Notes: generated by a model not told the origin, from the letters alone. 64,000 bases of DNA from Betaproteobacteria bacterium (GCA_016716425.1 JADJWJ010000004.1:1-64000), one strand, 5' to 3'; shown: positions 16,039 to 25,845, counted from the first letter of the stretch. Program-made: numbers and translations.

Positions 16039-18696
16039 CTAGCGCCGGAATCCGCCACCGCCGCCGCGGCCCGCGAATCCGCCGCGACCCTCGAACCCGC
16101 CGCCGCGCAGCGACTGGTACTGCTGCTGCCGCGCGCCGCCGGCCATGCGCGCGTTGCTGTCCCGCTCCAGCTGCGACATGCCCTCGAAGCGGCCACCGCC
16201 CGATTCGGCGTTGCCGGCGGCACGCTCGCCGGTCGCCGCGGACGCGCGCTGCGACGCCGTCGCGCTGCCGGCCGGCGCACCTTGCCCGGTCGCGGCGCGC
16301 TGCGACGCGCCGGTCGCGGCCGGTTGCGTCGACGCCGTGCGCTGCGATGTCGGCTTGTCGACGTTGTTCCACGAGCCATCGTCGTACTTCTGCCAGCCGT
16401 CGTCGGTCTTCTTGTAGACGTTGCCGTCCGCGCCCGCGTACACGTCGCCGCCGGACGTCTTGATCACGCCCGCGCTGTTGCCGCCGGCGCCGGACACGCC
16501 GGCGCCCTTGGCGCCGCTCGACGACGTGAACGATCCCGCCGAGCCCTGCGCGTTGCTCTGGCTCTGCGTGTGGACCGTCTGGTTGGGACCCGAGACCGTC
16601 GTCGAGCCCCAGCGGCCATACGCGTTGCTGTTCTGCTGCGTCGACCCGGTCCGGCCGGTGTTCGCGTTGTACCAGCTCGCCTGGCCCGCGGCGCCGTCCG
16701 GCCCCCACGCCGCGCTGCCGTGCGCATAGCTGCCGGTCGACGGGTTGTACGCGGAGAACGCGCCGGCGCCGCCGTTCGGGCCATAGATCGCGCCGCCCTG
16801 TGCCCAGGCGCCGGTCTGCGGGTTGTAGGCGGTGCCGCCCTTGGCCACGCCGCCGTACGGCCCGTAGATGGCGCCGCCCTGCGCCCAGGCGCCGGTCGTC
16901 GGGTTGTAGTACGTCGCGCCCGCGTACGAGAACGGGTACGGGTAGTAGATCGGCACCGGCGCCGGATACAGGTATGGCGGGTAGTAGTAGCCGGTGCCGT
17001 AGACGACCACGCCTGCGCTCACGTAGCTCATCGTGTACCCCGACGTGTAGCCGAAGGTGACGGTATCGGGCGCCGCCGCGTAGACGCGCACGTACGTGCA
17101 CGGGTACAGCGGGGAAGACGGCGGGATCGTGTAGATCACGGCGGGCACGCTCGCCGCGAGCAGCCACGGCCCGGTCGGCGCGGCGGCGGCGAACCACGCG
17201 CCCTGGTAGCACGACCAGTAGCCTTCGCCTGTCTGGACCACCCTGAACGACGTGTTGACCGCGTAGTTCATCGGCGTGCCGGGAATCGGCGCGAACTGCG
17301 GCGGGCCCGCGTAGACGACGTCGAGCTTCGCCGCGGAGCGCGACAGCGTGGCCTGCTGCGGAATCTGCGCCTCGAGCAGCGCCTCCTGCGCCTCCGGCGT
17401 ACCGGGGACCGACACGCGCACGAAGCCGCGCGGCCCGCTGGCCGGAATGCGCGCGAAGTCCGGCGGCAGGCTCGCCGTCGCGAACGTCCACGGGCCGGCC
17501 AGGCTTCCGGCCGCGAACCAGCGGCCCGACACGAGGTAGTAGTAGCGGCCGCTGCCGGTGTCGCGGAACAGCGCGGCGTCGGTGTTGGCGACGTACTGCA
17601 GGCCCGTGCCGGCGATGGCGACGTACTGCGGCGGCCCGTTGGTGACGATGATCGCGGCAGGCACCGTCGACACGAACACCGTCGGCGCATCCTGCGGCGC
17701 GAGCGGGCGCCCCGGAATCTGCTTCTTCACCGCGGCGAAGTTGGCGTCGCCGGGCAGCGCGGCGAACGCCGGCGGGAGCCGGCCCGCCGGGCGCCACGGT
17801 CCCTTCGCGTCCGGCGCCGCCATCCACCCGCCGTTGACGAGCAGGTACCACGTCGCCGTCGTCGCGTCGACGAAGACGTCCCAGTTGGTGTTGACCGCGG
17901 CCGCCAGCGTGGAGCCGGCAATCGGCGCCAGCACCGGTTCACCGTCGAACACGACGAGGCTCGCCGCGCGCGCGGCCACGAAGATGCGCGGCGGTGTGTT
18001 CTCGAGCGCGACCGCCGGCGGCTTCTCGGCGTTCTCGGCGAGGCTCAGCGTGATCGTGGCCAGCGGCACCCGCTTCACACCCAGCGCGACCAGCGCCGCG
18101 CGGATGCGCTCGTCGAACTGCGCGGCCTGCGCCGGGTCGACCGACGGGAAGCGCGACGACACGAGCCGCGCGTCGGACAGGTAGACCACGCGCTCCGCAC
18201 GGTCGGTCTGCGTGGCGAACGCGACCTCGATCACGCCGACGGCGGGCCGTGCCGCGCCCGTGGGCGTGATGGCGAGCGCGATGCGCGCGTTCAGCGTCTG
18301 CTGCCCGGGCCACGCGATCACCTGCGGCTGGTAGACGGTCGCCGTGCCGTTCGCACCGGTGATCGTGTGCGGCCACGCGTCCGCGACGGGTACGGCCGGC
18401 GCCGGCGCCGGCACCGGCGCGGCGGCGCCGCCGCCACTCGCCGCGCGCAGCGCCTGCTGGCACGCCGGCGCGAGCTTCGCCGCGTTCTGCCGCAGGCACG
18501 CGAGCGCCGCGCCGCCGCCGGGCGAGACGCCGCCGCAGTACGCCTCGAAGTCGGCGCGGCACGACTGGCGGATCGCCGCGGCCTGCGCGAGCGTGGGTTG
18601 CTGCGCGGCCGCGGGCATGACGGTCACGGCGAGGGCGAGCAGCACCCCCGCGCGAAGGGTTCGGCGTCGAGTCGCCGGGAAAGCCGCGTGGTGCAT
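16039..18696 (-). CDS. Large secreted repeat protein of unknown function
   Basis: 885 residues with a Sec signal (LRAGVLLALAVTVMPAAAQQ). After it comes a four-cysteine segment (CRADFEAYCGGVSPGGGAAL, ACLRQNAAKLAPAC) resembling cysteine-rich Golgi/GLG1-type repeats. The middle has at least three WYLLVNGGWMAAP / YYYLVSGRWFAAG / YWSCYQGAWFAAA units, each followed by a GPW motif and a Pro-rich linker. Then come a Tyr/Pro-rich stretch (YYYPPYLYPAPVPIYYPYP), repeated GAWAQGGAIYGPYGG units, a Ser/Asn/Gln-rich region, and an Arg/Gly tail (GGFEGRGGFAGRGGGGG). The repeats suggest a cell-surface or matrix protein. No catalytic motif was seen, and similar proteins are usually left unnamed or called carbohydrate-binding-like. 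Confidence 0.8.
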   Translation of the reverse strand: MHHAAFPATRRRTLRAGVLLALAVTVMPAAAQQPTLAQAAAIRQSCRADFEAYCGGVSPGGGAALACLRQNAAKLAPACQQALRAASGGGAAAPVPAPAPAVPVADAWPHTITGANGTATVYQPQVIAWPGQQTLNARIALAITPTGAARPAVGVIEVAFATQTDRAERVVYLSDARLVSSRFPSVDPAQAAQFDERIRAALVALGVKRVPLATITLSLAENAEKPPAVALENTPPRIFVAARAASLVVFDGEPVLAPIAGSTLAAAVNTNWDVFVDATTATWYLLVNGGWMAAPDAKGPWRPAGRLPPAFAALPGDANFAAVKKQIPGRPLAPQDAPTVFVSTVPAAIIVTNGPPQYVAIAGTGLQYVANTDAALFRDTGSGRYYYLVSGRWFAAGSLAGPWTFATASLPPDFARIPASGPRGFVRVSVPGTPEAQEALLEAQIPQQATLSRSAAKLDVVYAGPPQFAPIPGTPMNYAVNTSFRVVQTGEGYWSCYQGAWFAAAAPTGPWLLAASVPAVIYTIPPSSPLYPCTYVRVYAAAPDTVTFGYTSGYTMSYVSAGVVVYGTGYYYPPYLYPAPVPIYYPYPFSYAGATYYNPTTGAWAQGGAIYGPYGGVAKGGTAYNPQTGAWAQGGAIYGPNGGAGAFSAYNPSTGSYAHGSAAWGPDGAAGQASWYNANTGRTGSTQQNSNAYGRWGSTTVSGPNQTVHTQSQSNAQGSAGSFTSSSGAKGAGVSGAGGNSAGVIKTSGGDVYAGADGNVYKKTDDGWQKYDDGSWNNVDKPTSQRTASTQPAATGASQRAATGQGAPAGSATASQRASAATGERAAGNAESGGGRFEGMSQLERDSNARMAGGARQQQYQSLRGGGFEGRGGFAGRGGGGGFRR

Positions 18697-18754
18697 GACC
18701 TCTCCTCATTCTGCCGATACCTGCGGGACGGGCTGACGGCATCCGCAGAGCACC

Positions 18755-18830
18755 CGTCGTCCCCGCGAAGGCGGGGACCCAGCGGCTTTCCTGCAACGAC
18801 TCCGGGTCCCCGCCTTCGCGGGGACGACGG
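18755..18830. repeat. REP-like palindrome, copy 4
   Basis: CGTCGTCCCCGCGAAGGCGG and its inverted partner GTCCCCGCCTTCGCGGGGAC, downstream of phaB and upstream of the large secreted-protein gene. Confidence 0.85.
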
Positions 18831-18927
18831 AGTCTGTCGTGCGCTTAGGCGACGCGCGAGAGGCGCCTGCGCCGCGGCGGCGGGCTGCCGCAGGGCGCGC
18901 ACGCCGGGCCGCGGCCGGCCCGCGCTG

Positions 18928-19680
18928 TCAGAACATGTGCTGGCCGCCGTTGATCGCGATGTTGGCGCCGGTGACGAACGCCGCTTCCTCGCTCGACAGG
19001 TAGGCGACGAGCCCCGCGACCTCCTCGGGCTTGCCGAGCCGCCCCATCGGGATCTGCGGAATGATCTTGCTGTCGAGGACTTCCTTCGGGATCGCCATCA
19101 CCATCTTGGTGCCGATGTAGCCGGGGGAGATCGTGTTGACGGTGACGCCCTTGCGCGCGTACTCGAGCGCCAGTGCCTTGGTGAAGCCGTGCATGCCGGC
19201 CTTGGCCGCCGAGTAGTTGGTCTGGCCGAACGCGCCCTTCTGGCCGTTGACCGACGAGATGTTGATGATGCGGCCCCAGCCGCGGTCGGCCATCGCGTCG
19301 CAGACCTGCTTCGTCATGTTGAAGCACGAGTCGAGGTTCGTCTTCATCACGGCGTCCCAGTTCGCCTTGTCCATCTTCTTGAACGTCATGTCGCGCGTGA
19401 TGCCGGCATTGTTGACCAGCACCTCGACCGGACCGACCTCCTCGATGACCTTCTTGACGCACGCGGCACTCGACTCCCAGTCGGCGACATCGCATGGATA
19501 CGCATGGAAGGTCAGCCCCTGTGCCTTCATCGCCGCGAGCCACTCGGCTGCCTTCGTATTGCCGGGCGAGTACGTGGTGACCACCGTGTAGCCGAGTGCG
19601 GCGAGTTTGATGCAGATCGCCTCGCCGAGTCCGCCCATCCCGCCGGTGACCAGTGCGACGCGATGCGTGTCGTTTGCCAT
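18928..19680 (-). CDS. phaB: NADPH-dependent acetoacetyl-CoA reductase PhaB
   Basis: Reduces acetoacetyl-CoA to (R)-3-hydroxybutyryl-CoA, the monomer for polyhydroxybutyrate. A 250-residue classical short-chain dehydrogenase: cofactor loop VTGGMGGLGEAICIKLA, NNAGITRDMTF, catalytic Ser-Tyr-Lys in ISSVNGQKGAFGQTNYSAAK, and SPGYIGTKMV. NISSVNGQKG-FGQTNYS is the hallmark of PhaB among SDRs, separating it from FabG. The start MANDTHR was chosen because GGAGG lies 9 nt upstream; an ATG three codons earlier abuts that motif. It is on the minus strand, 4 kb from phaR/phaP, with no thiolase or synthase next to it. Confidence 0.95.
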   Translation of the reverse strand: MANDTHRVALVTGGMGGLGEAICIKLAALGYTVVTTYSPGNTKAAEWLAAMKAQGLTFHAYPCDVADWESSAACVKKVIEEVGPVEVLVNNAGITRDMTFKKMDKANWDAVMKTNLDSCFNMTKQVCDAMADRGWGRIINISSVNGQKGAFGQTNYSAAKAGMHGFTKALALEYARKGVTVNTISPGYIGTKMVMAIPKEVLDSKIIPQIPMGRLGKPEEVAGLVAYLSSEEAAFVTGANIAINGGQHMF

Positions 19681-19836
19681 GGTGCCCATCCTCCAGACGA
19701 TTGTCGTGATGCCGGGGGACGCCGCCGTGCCGCCCCGGTCGGAAGCTGCAGCACGGATGGTAGCGCAGCTTGGCGGCGCCCACACGCGCGTCCCGCGCGG
19801 CCGCCTGCCGCACCGAGGGGCCCCCTGCGGATGCGT

Positions 19837-21051
19837 TCAGGTCGCCTGCAGCGCCGGTCGCTTGATCGCCCGCTCGTCGATCGGCAGGTTGAGCAGGCCC
19901 GCGACGATGCCGAGCGCCATCGCGAGGTACCAGACGACGTCGTAGCTGCCGGTCGCGTCGAACAGCTTGCCGCCCAGCCACGCGCCGAGGAAGCTGCCGA
20001 TCTGGTGCGACAGGAACGTGAACCCGGACAGCATCGCGAGGTAGCGCACGCCGAAGATCTGCGCGACCATCGCATTGGTCGGGGGCACCGTCGACAGCCA
20101 CAGCAGGCCGAGCGCGACCGCGAACGCGTAGACGGTGAGCTCGGACAGCGGCAGCCAGAAGAACAGCGCGAACACGACGGTGCGCCCGAAGTAGATGCAG
20201 GAGAGGATGTACTTCTTGGGCACGCGGCCGCCGAGCCAGCCCGTCGTGTAGGTGCCGACGATGTTGAAGAGGCCGACCAGCATCAGCGCGGTGACGGCGA
20301 CGTGCGGCGCCATGCCCCGGTCGGCGAGGTACGCGGGCAGGTGAACGCCGACGAACACGACCTGGAAGCCGCAGACGAAGAACCCGAGCGTCAGCAGCAC
20401 GTAGCCGCGGTGCGCAAACGCCTCGCCGATCGCCTGTCCCGCCGACTGCGCGAACGCGTGCGCGTGCGCTTCGCGCCGCTCCACCATCGCCGCGGCCAGC
20501 GGCGCGATCAGGAGCCCCGCCGCCGCCAGCGTGAGCAGCGCGCCGTGCCAGCCGATCGTGGACAGGAGCCACTGCGTGGCCGGCAGCATCGCGAACTGGC
20601 CGAACGAGCCGGCCGCCGCGGATATGCCGAGCGCCATGCTGCGCTGCTCGGGCGGGAACCGGCGGCCGAGCACGCCCGACACCACGCTGAACGTGACGCC
20701 GGACAGCCCGGCGCCGATCAGCACGCCGGCCGTCAGCACGAACAGCCAGGGCGCGGTCACGCTCGCCATCAGCGCGAGGCCCGCCGCGTACAGCAGTGCG
20801 CCGCCCACCATCACGCGCGCGGACCCGAAGCGATCGGCCACCATCCCGGCGAACGGCTGTGTCGCGCCCCAGACCAGGTTCTGCACGGCCATCGCAAGCG
20901 CGAACGTCTCCCGGCCCCAGCCCAGATCCGCGGAGATCGGCTGCAGGAAGAGGCCGAAGCCATGCCGGATGCCCATGGCCAGCGTGAGGATCAGGCCGCC
21001 GGCGACGAGGACGACGGTCGGCGAGCGCCAGTCGGCGGAGCGGTTGGACAT
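19837..21051 (-). CDS. MFS transporter (monocarboxylate/oxalate-formate-like)
   Basis: 404 residues with about 12 hydrophobic segments. SPTVVLVAGGLILTLAMGIR starts the first helix; the loop 2-3 motif appears as GMVADRFGSARVMV, and a second after helix 8 as TGWLGGRVPKKYIL. GFGLFLQPISADLGWGRETF is the pattern of the MFS branch around NarK/OFA and monocarboxylate-type permeases often annotated in Burkholderiales. The substrate is not determinable. Its start lies 23 nt from the stop of the upstream MarR gene on the same strand, so the regulator probably controls it. Confidence 0.9.
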   Translation of the reverse strand: MSNRSADWRSPTVVLVAGGLILTLAMGIRHGFGLFLQPISADLGWGRETFALAMAVQNLVWGATQPFAGMVADRFGSARVMVGGALLYAAGLALMASVTAPWLFVLTAGVLIGAGLSGVTFSVVSGVLGRRFPPEQRSMALGISAAAGSFGQFAMLPATQWLLSTIGWHGALLTLAAAGLLIAPLAAAMVERREAHAHAFAQSAGQAIGEAFAHRGYVLLTLGFFVCGFQVVFVGVHLPAYLADRGMAPHVAVTALMLVGLFNIVGTYTTGWLGGRVPKKYILSCIYFGRTVVFALFFWLPLSELTVYAFAVALGLLWLSTVPPTNAMVAQIFGVRYLAMLSGFTFLSHQIGSFLGAWLGGKLFDATGSYDVVWYLAMALGIVAGLLNLPIDERAIKRPALQAT

Positions 21052-21074
21052 CGCGGATCAGGTGGTCGGTGGGG

Positions 21075-21539
21075 TCACTTCGTGAGCTGGCCGGGTGCCG
21101 GGTGCAGGGCCTCGACCTCGCGCAGGAGGCCGATCAGCGCTTGGCTCTGCTGTGCGCCTAGCTGTCGGGCGACGCATGCCTGCGCGCGCTCCCAGTGCGG
21201 CGTGGCCCGCGCGAGCGCGGCCGCGCCCGCACGCGTCAGCGTGACCTCGCGCGTACGCGCGTCGCGGCCCGCCGCGATGCGGACGAGACCCAGCCCCGCG
21301 AGCGGCTCCAGCGTGCGCGACAGCGCCGTGCGGTCGAGCAGCGCGGCGGCGGCCAGGTCCGACATCCGCTGGGGGCCGCGCGCGGCGAGCGTGCGCAGCA
21401 GCGAGAACTGCGTGATCCGCAGGCCCGACGGCGCCAGCAGGTCGTCGTAGAGTTGGGTCAGCGCGCGGGAGGCACGGCGCAGCCGGCCGCACACGCACGG
21501 CGGGACGGCGGTGTTGGTTTCGGCGGCGGCGGTGGGCAT
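21075..21539 (-). CDS. MarR-family transcriptional regulator
   Basis: 154 residues. The winged-helix core is visible: LRITQFSLLRTLAARGPQRM, SDLAAAALLDRTALSRTLEP (recognition helix) and GLVRIAAGRDARTREVTLTR (wing). CVCGRLRRASRALTQLYDDL is the N-terminal dimerisation helix. The N-terminal CVC pair is noteworthy because cysteines in that region make some MarR proteins redox-sensitive. It precedes the MFS gene on the same strand. Start taken at ATG 21539; an in-frame ATG 8 codons earlier falls inside the operator-like repeats. Confidence 0.9.
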   Translation of the reverse strand: MPTAAAETNTAVPPCVCGRLRRASRALTQLYDDLLAPSGLRITQFSLLRTLAARGPQRMSDLAAAALLDRTALSRTLEPLAGLGLVRIAAGRDARTREVTLTRAGAAALARATPHWERAQACVARQLGAQQSQALIGLLREVEALHPAPGQLTK

Positions 21540-21550
21540 CGGGCGGGGCG

Positions 21551-21586
21551 ATACGCGCATATGCACGGAAATGCGAGTATATGCAC
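21551..21586. promoter_or_regulatory. Tandem operator-like repeats upstream of the MarR gene
   Basis: ATACGCGCATATGCAC (21551-21566) and ATGCGAGTATATGCAC (21571-21586) share 11-12 of 16 positions and are spaced 20 bp, about two helical turns. They lie immediately upstream of the marR-like start and overlap an alternative start codon. Autoregulation is inferred. Confidence 0.45.
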
Positions 21587-21709
21587 GTTTCGCCGTCCGC
21601 GCAAGCGCGGGGCGGCTCGAAGGACGCGGTGCGGTGCAGGGCGGGGACGACGGCGCGGGGCAGGGCGGCGCCGGCAAGGTGTTGCAGTTCGCGCGACATC
21701 CATTTCCGG

Positions 21710-21790
21710 CGTCATCCCAGCGCAGGAATTCCTCGCCGCGAATCAACGCGGTCGCGCTGGCAGATGGACCCCGCCTTCGCTGGGACGACG
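21710..21790. repeat. REP-like palindrome, diverged copy 5
   Basis: GTCATCCCAGCGCAGG at the left and CCCCGCCTTCGCTGGGACGA at the right form the same arrangement with CCCAGCG arms instead of CCCCGCG. Confidence 0.6.
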
Positions 21791-21810
21791 CGGTGGGTCG
21801 ATTGCGACGG

Positions 21811-23289
21811 CTACGCCCAGCCCTTCGCCCGCCCGACCGCGCGGTCCCACGCCGCGCGCAGCTCGGCAGCGCGGTCAGCCGGCATGGCGGGCTCGAAGCG
21901 GCGGTCGATCCGCCAGTTCGCGGCGACCTCGGCGTCGCTCGCCCAGTAGCCGACGGCGAGCCCCGCCAGGTACGCCGCACCCAGCGCGGTCGTCTCGAGC
22001 ACCTGCGGCCGCACGACGGGCACGCCCAGCACGTCGGCCTGGAACTGCATCAGCAGGTCGTTCGCCGCGGCGCCGCCGTCGACGCGCAGCTCGGCCAACG
22101 TGATGCCGGCGTCCCTCTCCATCGCCGCCAGCACGTCGGCGCTCTGGAACGCGATCGCCTCCAGCGCGGCGCGCGCGATGTGCCCGCGCGTCGCGCCGCG
22201 GGTGAGGCCCGTGATCGTGCCACGCGCGTACGCGTCCCAGTGCGGCGCGCCCAGGCCCGCGAACGCCGGGACGAGGTAGACGCCGCCGTTGTCGGGCACC
22301 GTCGCCGCCAGCGCCTCGACGTCGGCCGCGCTGCGGATGATCCCCAGTCCGTCGCGCAGCCACTGCACGACCGCGCCGGCGATGAACACGCTGCCCTCCA
22401 GCGCGTAGTCGAGGCCGGCGGGACGGCGCCACGCGATCGTCGTCAGCAGGTTGTTGCGCGACGCCACCGCGTGCGTCCCCGTGTTGAGCAGCAGGAAGCA
22501 GCCGGTGCCGTACGTGTTCTTGGCGAGTCCCGGCGCCGTGCACGCCTGCCCGAACAGCGCCGCCTGCTGGTCGCCGGCGATGCCGGCGATCGGGACGGCC
22601 ACGCCGTCGATGCGCGCGTCGCCGCACACGCCCTGCGACGGGACGACCGCCGGCAGCACCTCGCGCGGCACGTCGAGAATCCGCAGGAGCTCGTCGTCCC
22701 AGTCGCCGGTGCGGATGTTGTAGAGCAGCGTGCGGCTCGCGTTCGACACGTCCGTAGTGTGGACGCGGCCGCCGGTCAGGTTCCAGACGAGCCATGCGTC
22801 GATCGTGCCGAACGCGAGCTCGCCGCGCGCGGCGCGCACGCGGGCGCCGTCGACGTGGTCGAGCAGCCACCGGACCTTGGTGCCGGAGAAGTACGCGTCG
22901 AGCACGAGCCCGGTCTTCTCGGCGAACAGCGGGGCGAGACCGGCGGCGCGCAGCTCGTCGCACATCGGCGCCGTGCGCCGGTCCTGCCAGACGATCGCGT
23001 TGGCGATCGGGCGTCCGGTCGCGCGCTCCCACACGACCGTGGTCTCGCGCTGATTGGTGATGCCGATCGCGGCGAGGTCGCGCGGATGCGCGCCCGCCTT
23101 GGCCAGCGCCTCGTGCAGCACGCCCGACTGCGTGGCCCAGATCTCGGTCGGGTCGTGCTCGACCCAGCCCGGGTGCGGGAAGATCTGCCGGAACTCCTGT
23201 TGGGCCGACGCCCGCGCGGTGCCGTCGCGATCGAACAGGATCGCGCGCGAGCTGGTCGTTCCCTGGTCGAGCGCCATCACGAGCGGCAT
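21811..23289 (-). CDS. glpK: Glycerol kinase
   Basis: Phosphorylates glycerol to sn-glycerol 3-phosphate. The 492 residues match the FGGY family: phosphate-binding start MALDQGTTSSRAILFDRDGT, substrate loop TNQRETTVVWERATGRPIAN, IVWQDRRTAPMCDELR, GTIDAWLVWNLTGG, and the C-terminal FGGY-like DGGAAANDLLMQFQADVLGV. WEHD-type PHPGWVEHDPTEIW is typical of GlpK rather than other FGGY kinases. Start MPLVMALDQG has GGAGG 6 nt upstream. No glpF or glpD is adjacent. A plus-strand promoter for the next operon overlaps its upstream region. Confidence 0.96.
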   Translation of the reverse strand: MPLVMALDQGTTSSRAILFDRDGTARASAQQEFRQIFPHPGWVEHDPTEIWATQSGVLHEALAKAGAHPRDLAAIGITNQRETTVVWERATGRPIANAIVWQDRRTAPMCDELRAAGLAPLFAEKTGLVLDAYFSGTKVRWLLDHVDGARVRAARGELAFGTIDAWLVWNLTGGRVHTTDVSNASRTLLYNIRTGDWDDELLRILDVPREVLPAVVPSQGVCGDARIDGVAVPIAGIAGDQQAALFGQACTAPGLAKNTYGTGCFLLLNTGTHAVASRNNLLTTIAWRRPAGLDYALEGSVFIAGAVVQWLRDGLGIIRSAADVEALAATVPDNGGVYLVPAFAGLGAPHWDAYARGTITGLTRGATRGHIARAALEAIAFQSADVLAAMERDAGITLAELRVDGGAAANDLLMQFQADVLGVPVVRPQVLETTALGAAYLAGLAVGYWASDAEVAANWRIDRRFEPAMPADRAAELRAAWDRAVGRAKGWA

Positions 23290-23302
23290 GCCTGGCCTCC
23301 GT

Positions 23303-23332
23303 TTGCCGTGCCCGCGCGGCACGGCGTAAAAT
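23303..23332 (+). promoter_or_regulatory. Putative sigma-70 promoter of the DUF2889-sucCD operon
   Basis: TTGCCG (23303-23308), an 18-nt spacer and TAAAAT (23327-23332), about 90 nt ahead of the DUF2889 start and divergent from glpK. Confidence 0.45.
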
Positions 23333-23422
23333 CGGTCGTTTGCGCCATTCTAGCCACAACGCCGGCGTGCCACGCCGGCCTGCCTGCACCGCCGCCGCGC
23401 CGCACACGTCCCGATTCGCGCC

Positions 23423-23971
23423 GTGACCATTCCCCTGTCCACGCCCACGGTGTCGCGCGAGCGCCTGCACGGCCGCACGGTCACGTTCGACGGCTACCGG
23501 CGCCGCGATGGGCTGTTCGACATCGAAGCGCACCTGACCGACGTCAAGGACCACGACTTCGCGCTGCTGACCGGCGTGCGCCTCGCCGGGGTGCCCATCC
23601 ACGACATGTGGGTGCGCGCGACCATCGACCGCGGCTTCGTGATCCGCGGGATCGAGGCGGTCACCGACAGCATGCCGTATCCCGGCGCGTGCGACCGCAT
23701 CGGTCCCGCGTACGAGAAGCTGGTCGGGGCGAACCTCATCGACGGCTTCCGCAAGCGCCTGCACGAACTGATGGGCGGCGTGCGCGGCTGCACGCACATC
23801 ACCGAGCTGCTGCTGTTCCTGCCGACGGCCGCGATCCAGACGTTCGCCGGCCTGCAGCGCGAGGACGAAGGCACGGGGAAGCCGTTCCAGCTCGACCACT
23901 GCCACGCGCTCGCGACGACCTCCGCGACCGTGCGCCGGTACTATCCGAAGTGGTATCGCGGGGCCGCGTGA
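23423..23971 (+). CDS. DUF2889 family protein
   Basis: 182 residues from a GTG start. RERLHGRTVTFDGYRRRDGL, FDIEAHLTDVKDHDFALLTG and HDMWVRATIDRGFVIRGIEA are the DUF2889 core. The central motif MGGVRGCTHITELLLFLPTA and the ending RYYPKWYRG contain conserved Cys/His residues, but no catalytic role is established for the family. No signal peptide or membrane segment is seen. It lies 34 nt upstream of sucC on the same strand, an arrangement common in Burkholderiales as I recall it, so co-transcription is likely. Confidence 0.88.
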   Translation: MTIPLSTPTVSRERLHGRTVTFDGYRRRDGLFDIEAHLTDVKDHDFALLTGVRLAGVPIHDMWVRATIDRGFVIRGIEAVTDSMPYPGACDRIGPAYEKLVGANLIDGFRKRLHELMGGVRGCTHITELLLFLPTAAIQTFAGLQREDEGTGKPFQLDHCHALATTSATVRRYYPKWYRGAA

Positions 23972-24005
23972 CGCCCTCGCTGCCGCAGTCTTCAGGGGAG
24001 GAAGT

Positions 24006-25172
<1,167 letters not shown>

Positions 25173-25210
25173 AGCGGTCCGGATCGAACGCTGGCGCTGA
25201 TTTCAACTCC

Positions 25211-25284
25211 GTCGTCCCCGCGAAAGCGGGGACCCAGCGGCTTTGCCTGAACGACACTGGGTCCCCGCTTTCGCGGGGACGACG
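25211..25284. repeat. REP-like palindrome, copy 6 (between sucC and the GIY-YIG gene)
   Basis: GTCGTCCCCGCGAAAGCGGG and GGTCCCCGCTTTCGCGGGGA flank 30 bp. The right edge is 15 nt from the GIY-YIG start. Confidence 0.88.
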
Positions 25285-25299
25285 GTGGAGATGGACACG

Positions 25300-25596
25300 A
25301 TGGACAAGACGTTCTGCGTCTACATCTTGGCCAGCAAGCGCAACGGCACGCTCTACGTAGGCGTGACGTCGAATTTGGTGCAACGGGTCTGGCAGCACAA
25401 GGAGGGCTTCGTCGAGGGATTCACCCGCGAGTACGGTGTCAAGACATTGGTATGGTTGGAACGGCACGACAGCGCGGAAGCGGCGATCACGCGGGAGAAG
25501 CAGATCAAGAAGTGGAATCGGGAGTGGAAGGTTCAGCTTATCGAGGCCGCCAACCCGTATTGGAACGACTTGTACCCGGACATCGCGGGCAGCTAA
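25300..25596 (+). CDS. Stand-alone GIY-YIG nuclease-domain protein inserted between sucC and sucD
   Basis: 98 residues, almost exactly one GIY-YIG domain. The motif appears as VYILASKRNGTLYVGVTSNL, the catalytic Arg as LVQRVWQHKEG, and the Glu/Asn end as ITREKQIKKWNREWKVQLIE with NPYWNDLYPD. The family cleaves DNA in homing endonucleases and UvrC; single-domain versions (YhbQ-like) have no settled role. Start 25300 was chosen because GGTGGAG ends 9 nt upstream; an ATG at 25291 is the alternative. It is bracketed by REP palindromes on both sides and splits an otherwise conserved operon, which suggests insertion together with the repeats. Codon use is slightly less G+C-biased than in the sucCD genes. 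Confidence 0.9.
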   Translation: MDKTFCVYILASKRNGTLYVGVTSNLVQRVWQHKEGFVEGFTREYGVKTLVWLERHDSAEAAITREKQIKKWNREWKVQLIEAANPYWNDLYPDIAGS

Positions 25597-25606
25597 GGAC
25601 CGAAAA

Positions 25607-25640
25607 CGACGCTGGGTTCCCGCTTTCGCGGGAACGACGG
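25607..25640. repeat. Half REP element, copy 7 (left of the minisatellite)
   Basis: CTGGGTTCCCGCTTTCGCGG with GGAACGACGG. Its last bases AACGACGG are the first bases of the 18-bp tandem unit, so the array seems to have grown out of this half element. Confidence 0.8.
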
Positions 25641-25794
25641 TTGTGGCAGGAACGACGGTTGTGGCAGGAACGACGGTTGTGGCAGGAACGACGGTTGTGG
25701 CAGGAACGACGGTTGTGGCAGGAACGACGGTTGTGGCAGGAACGACGGTTGTGGCAGGAACGACGGTTGTGGCAGGAACGACGGTTGTGGCAGG
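25633..25794. repeat. 18-bp minisatellite, nine perfect tandem copies
   Basis: The unit AACGACGGTTGTGGCAGG is repeated nine times without a mismatch (162 bp). Perfect identity implies recent expansion or ongoing slippage. It lies in the sucC-sucD spacer. All frames stay open across it because 18 is a multiple of 3, but no start or signal makes a protein plausible. Confidence 0.95.
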
Positions 25795-25811
25795 GGCGTG
25801 AGAGAAGGGCA

Positions 25812-25845
25812 AGTCGCTGGGTTCCCGCATTCGCGGGAACGACGG
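25812..25845. repeat. Half REP element, copy 8 (right of the minisatellite)
   Basis: GTCGCTGGGTTCCCGCATTC then GCGGGAACGACGG, followed by a degenerate CGTGGCAGGGACAACGG that resembles the tandem unit. Confidence 0.8.

Noticed and set aside
15913..21450. An 1845-codon plus-strand open frame
   Set aside because: Shadow of the secreted protein, phaB and MFS genes on the other strand; composition almost only R, A, G, H, D.
25633..25794. Possible CRISPR array
   Set aside because: Units are contiguous and identical with no spacers; no cas genes.
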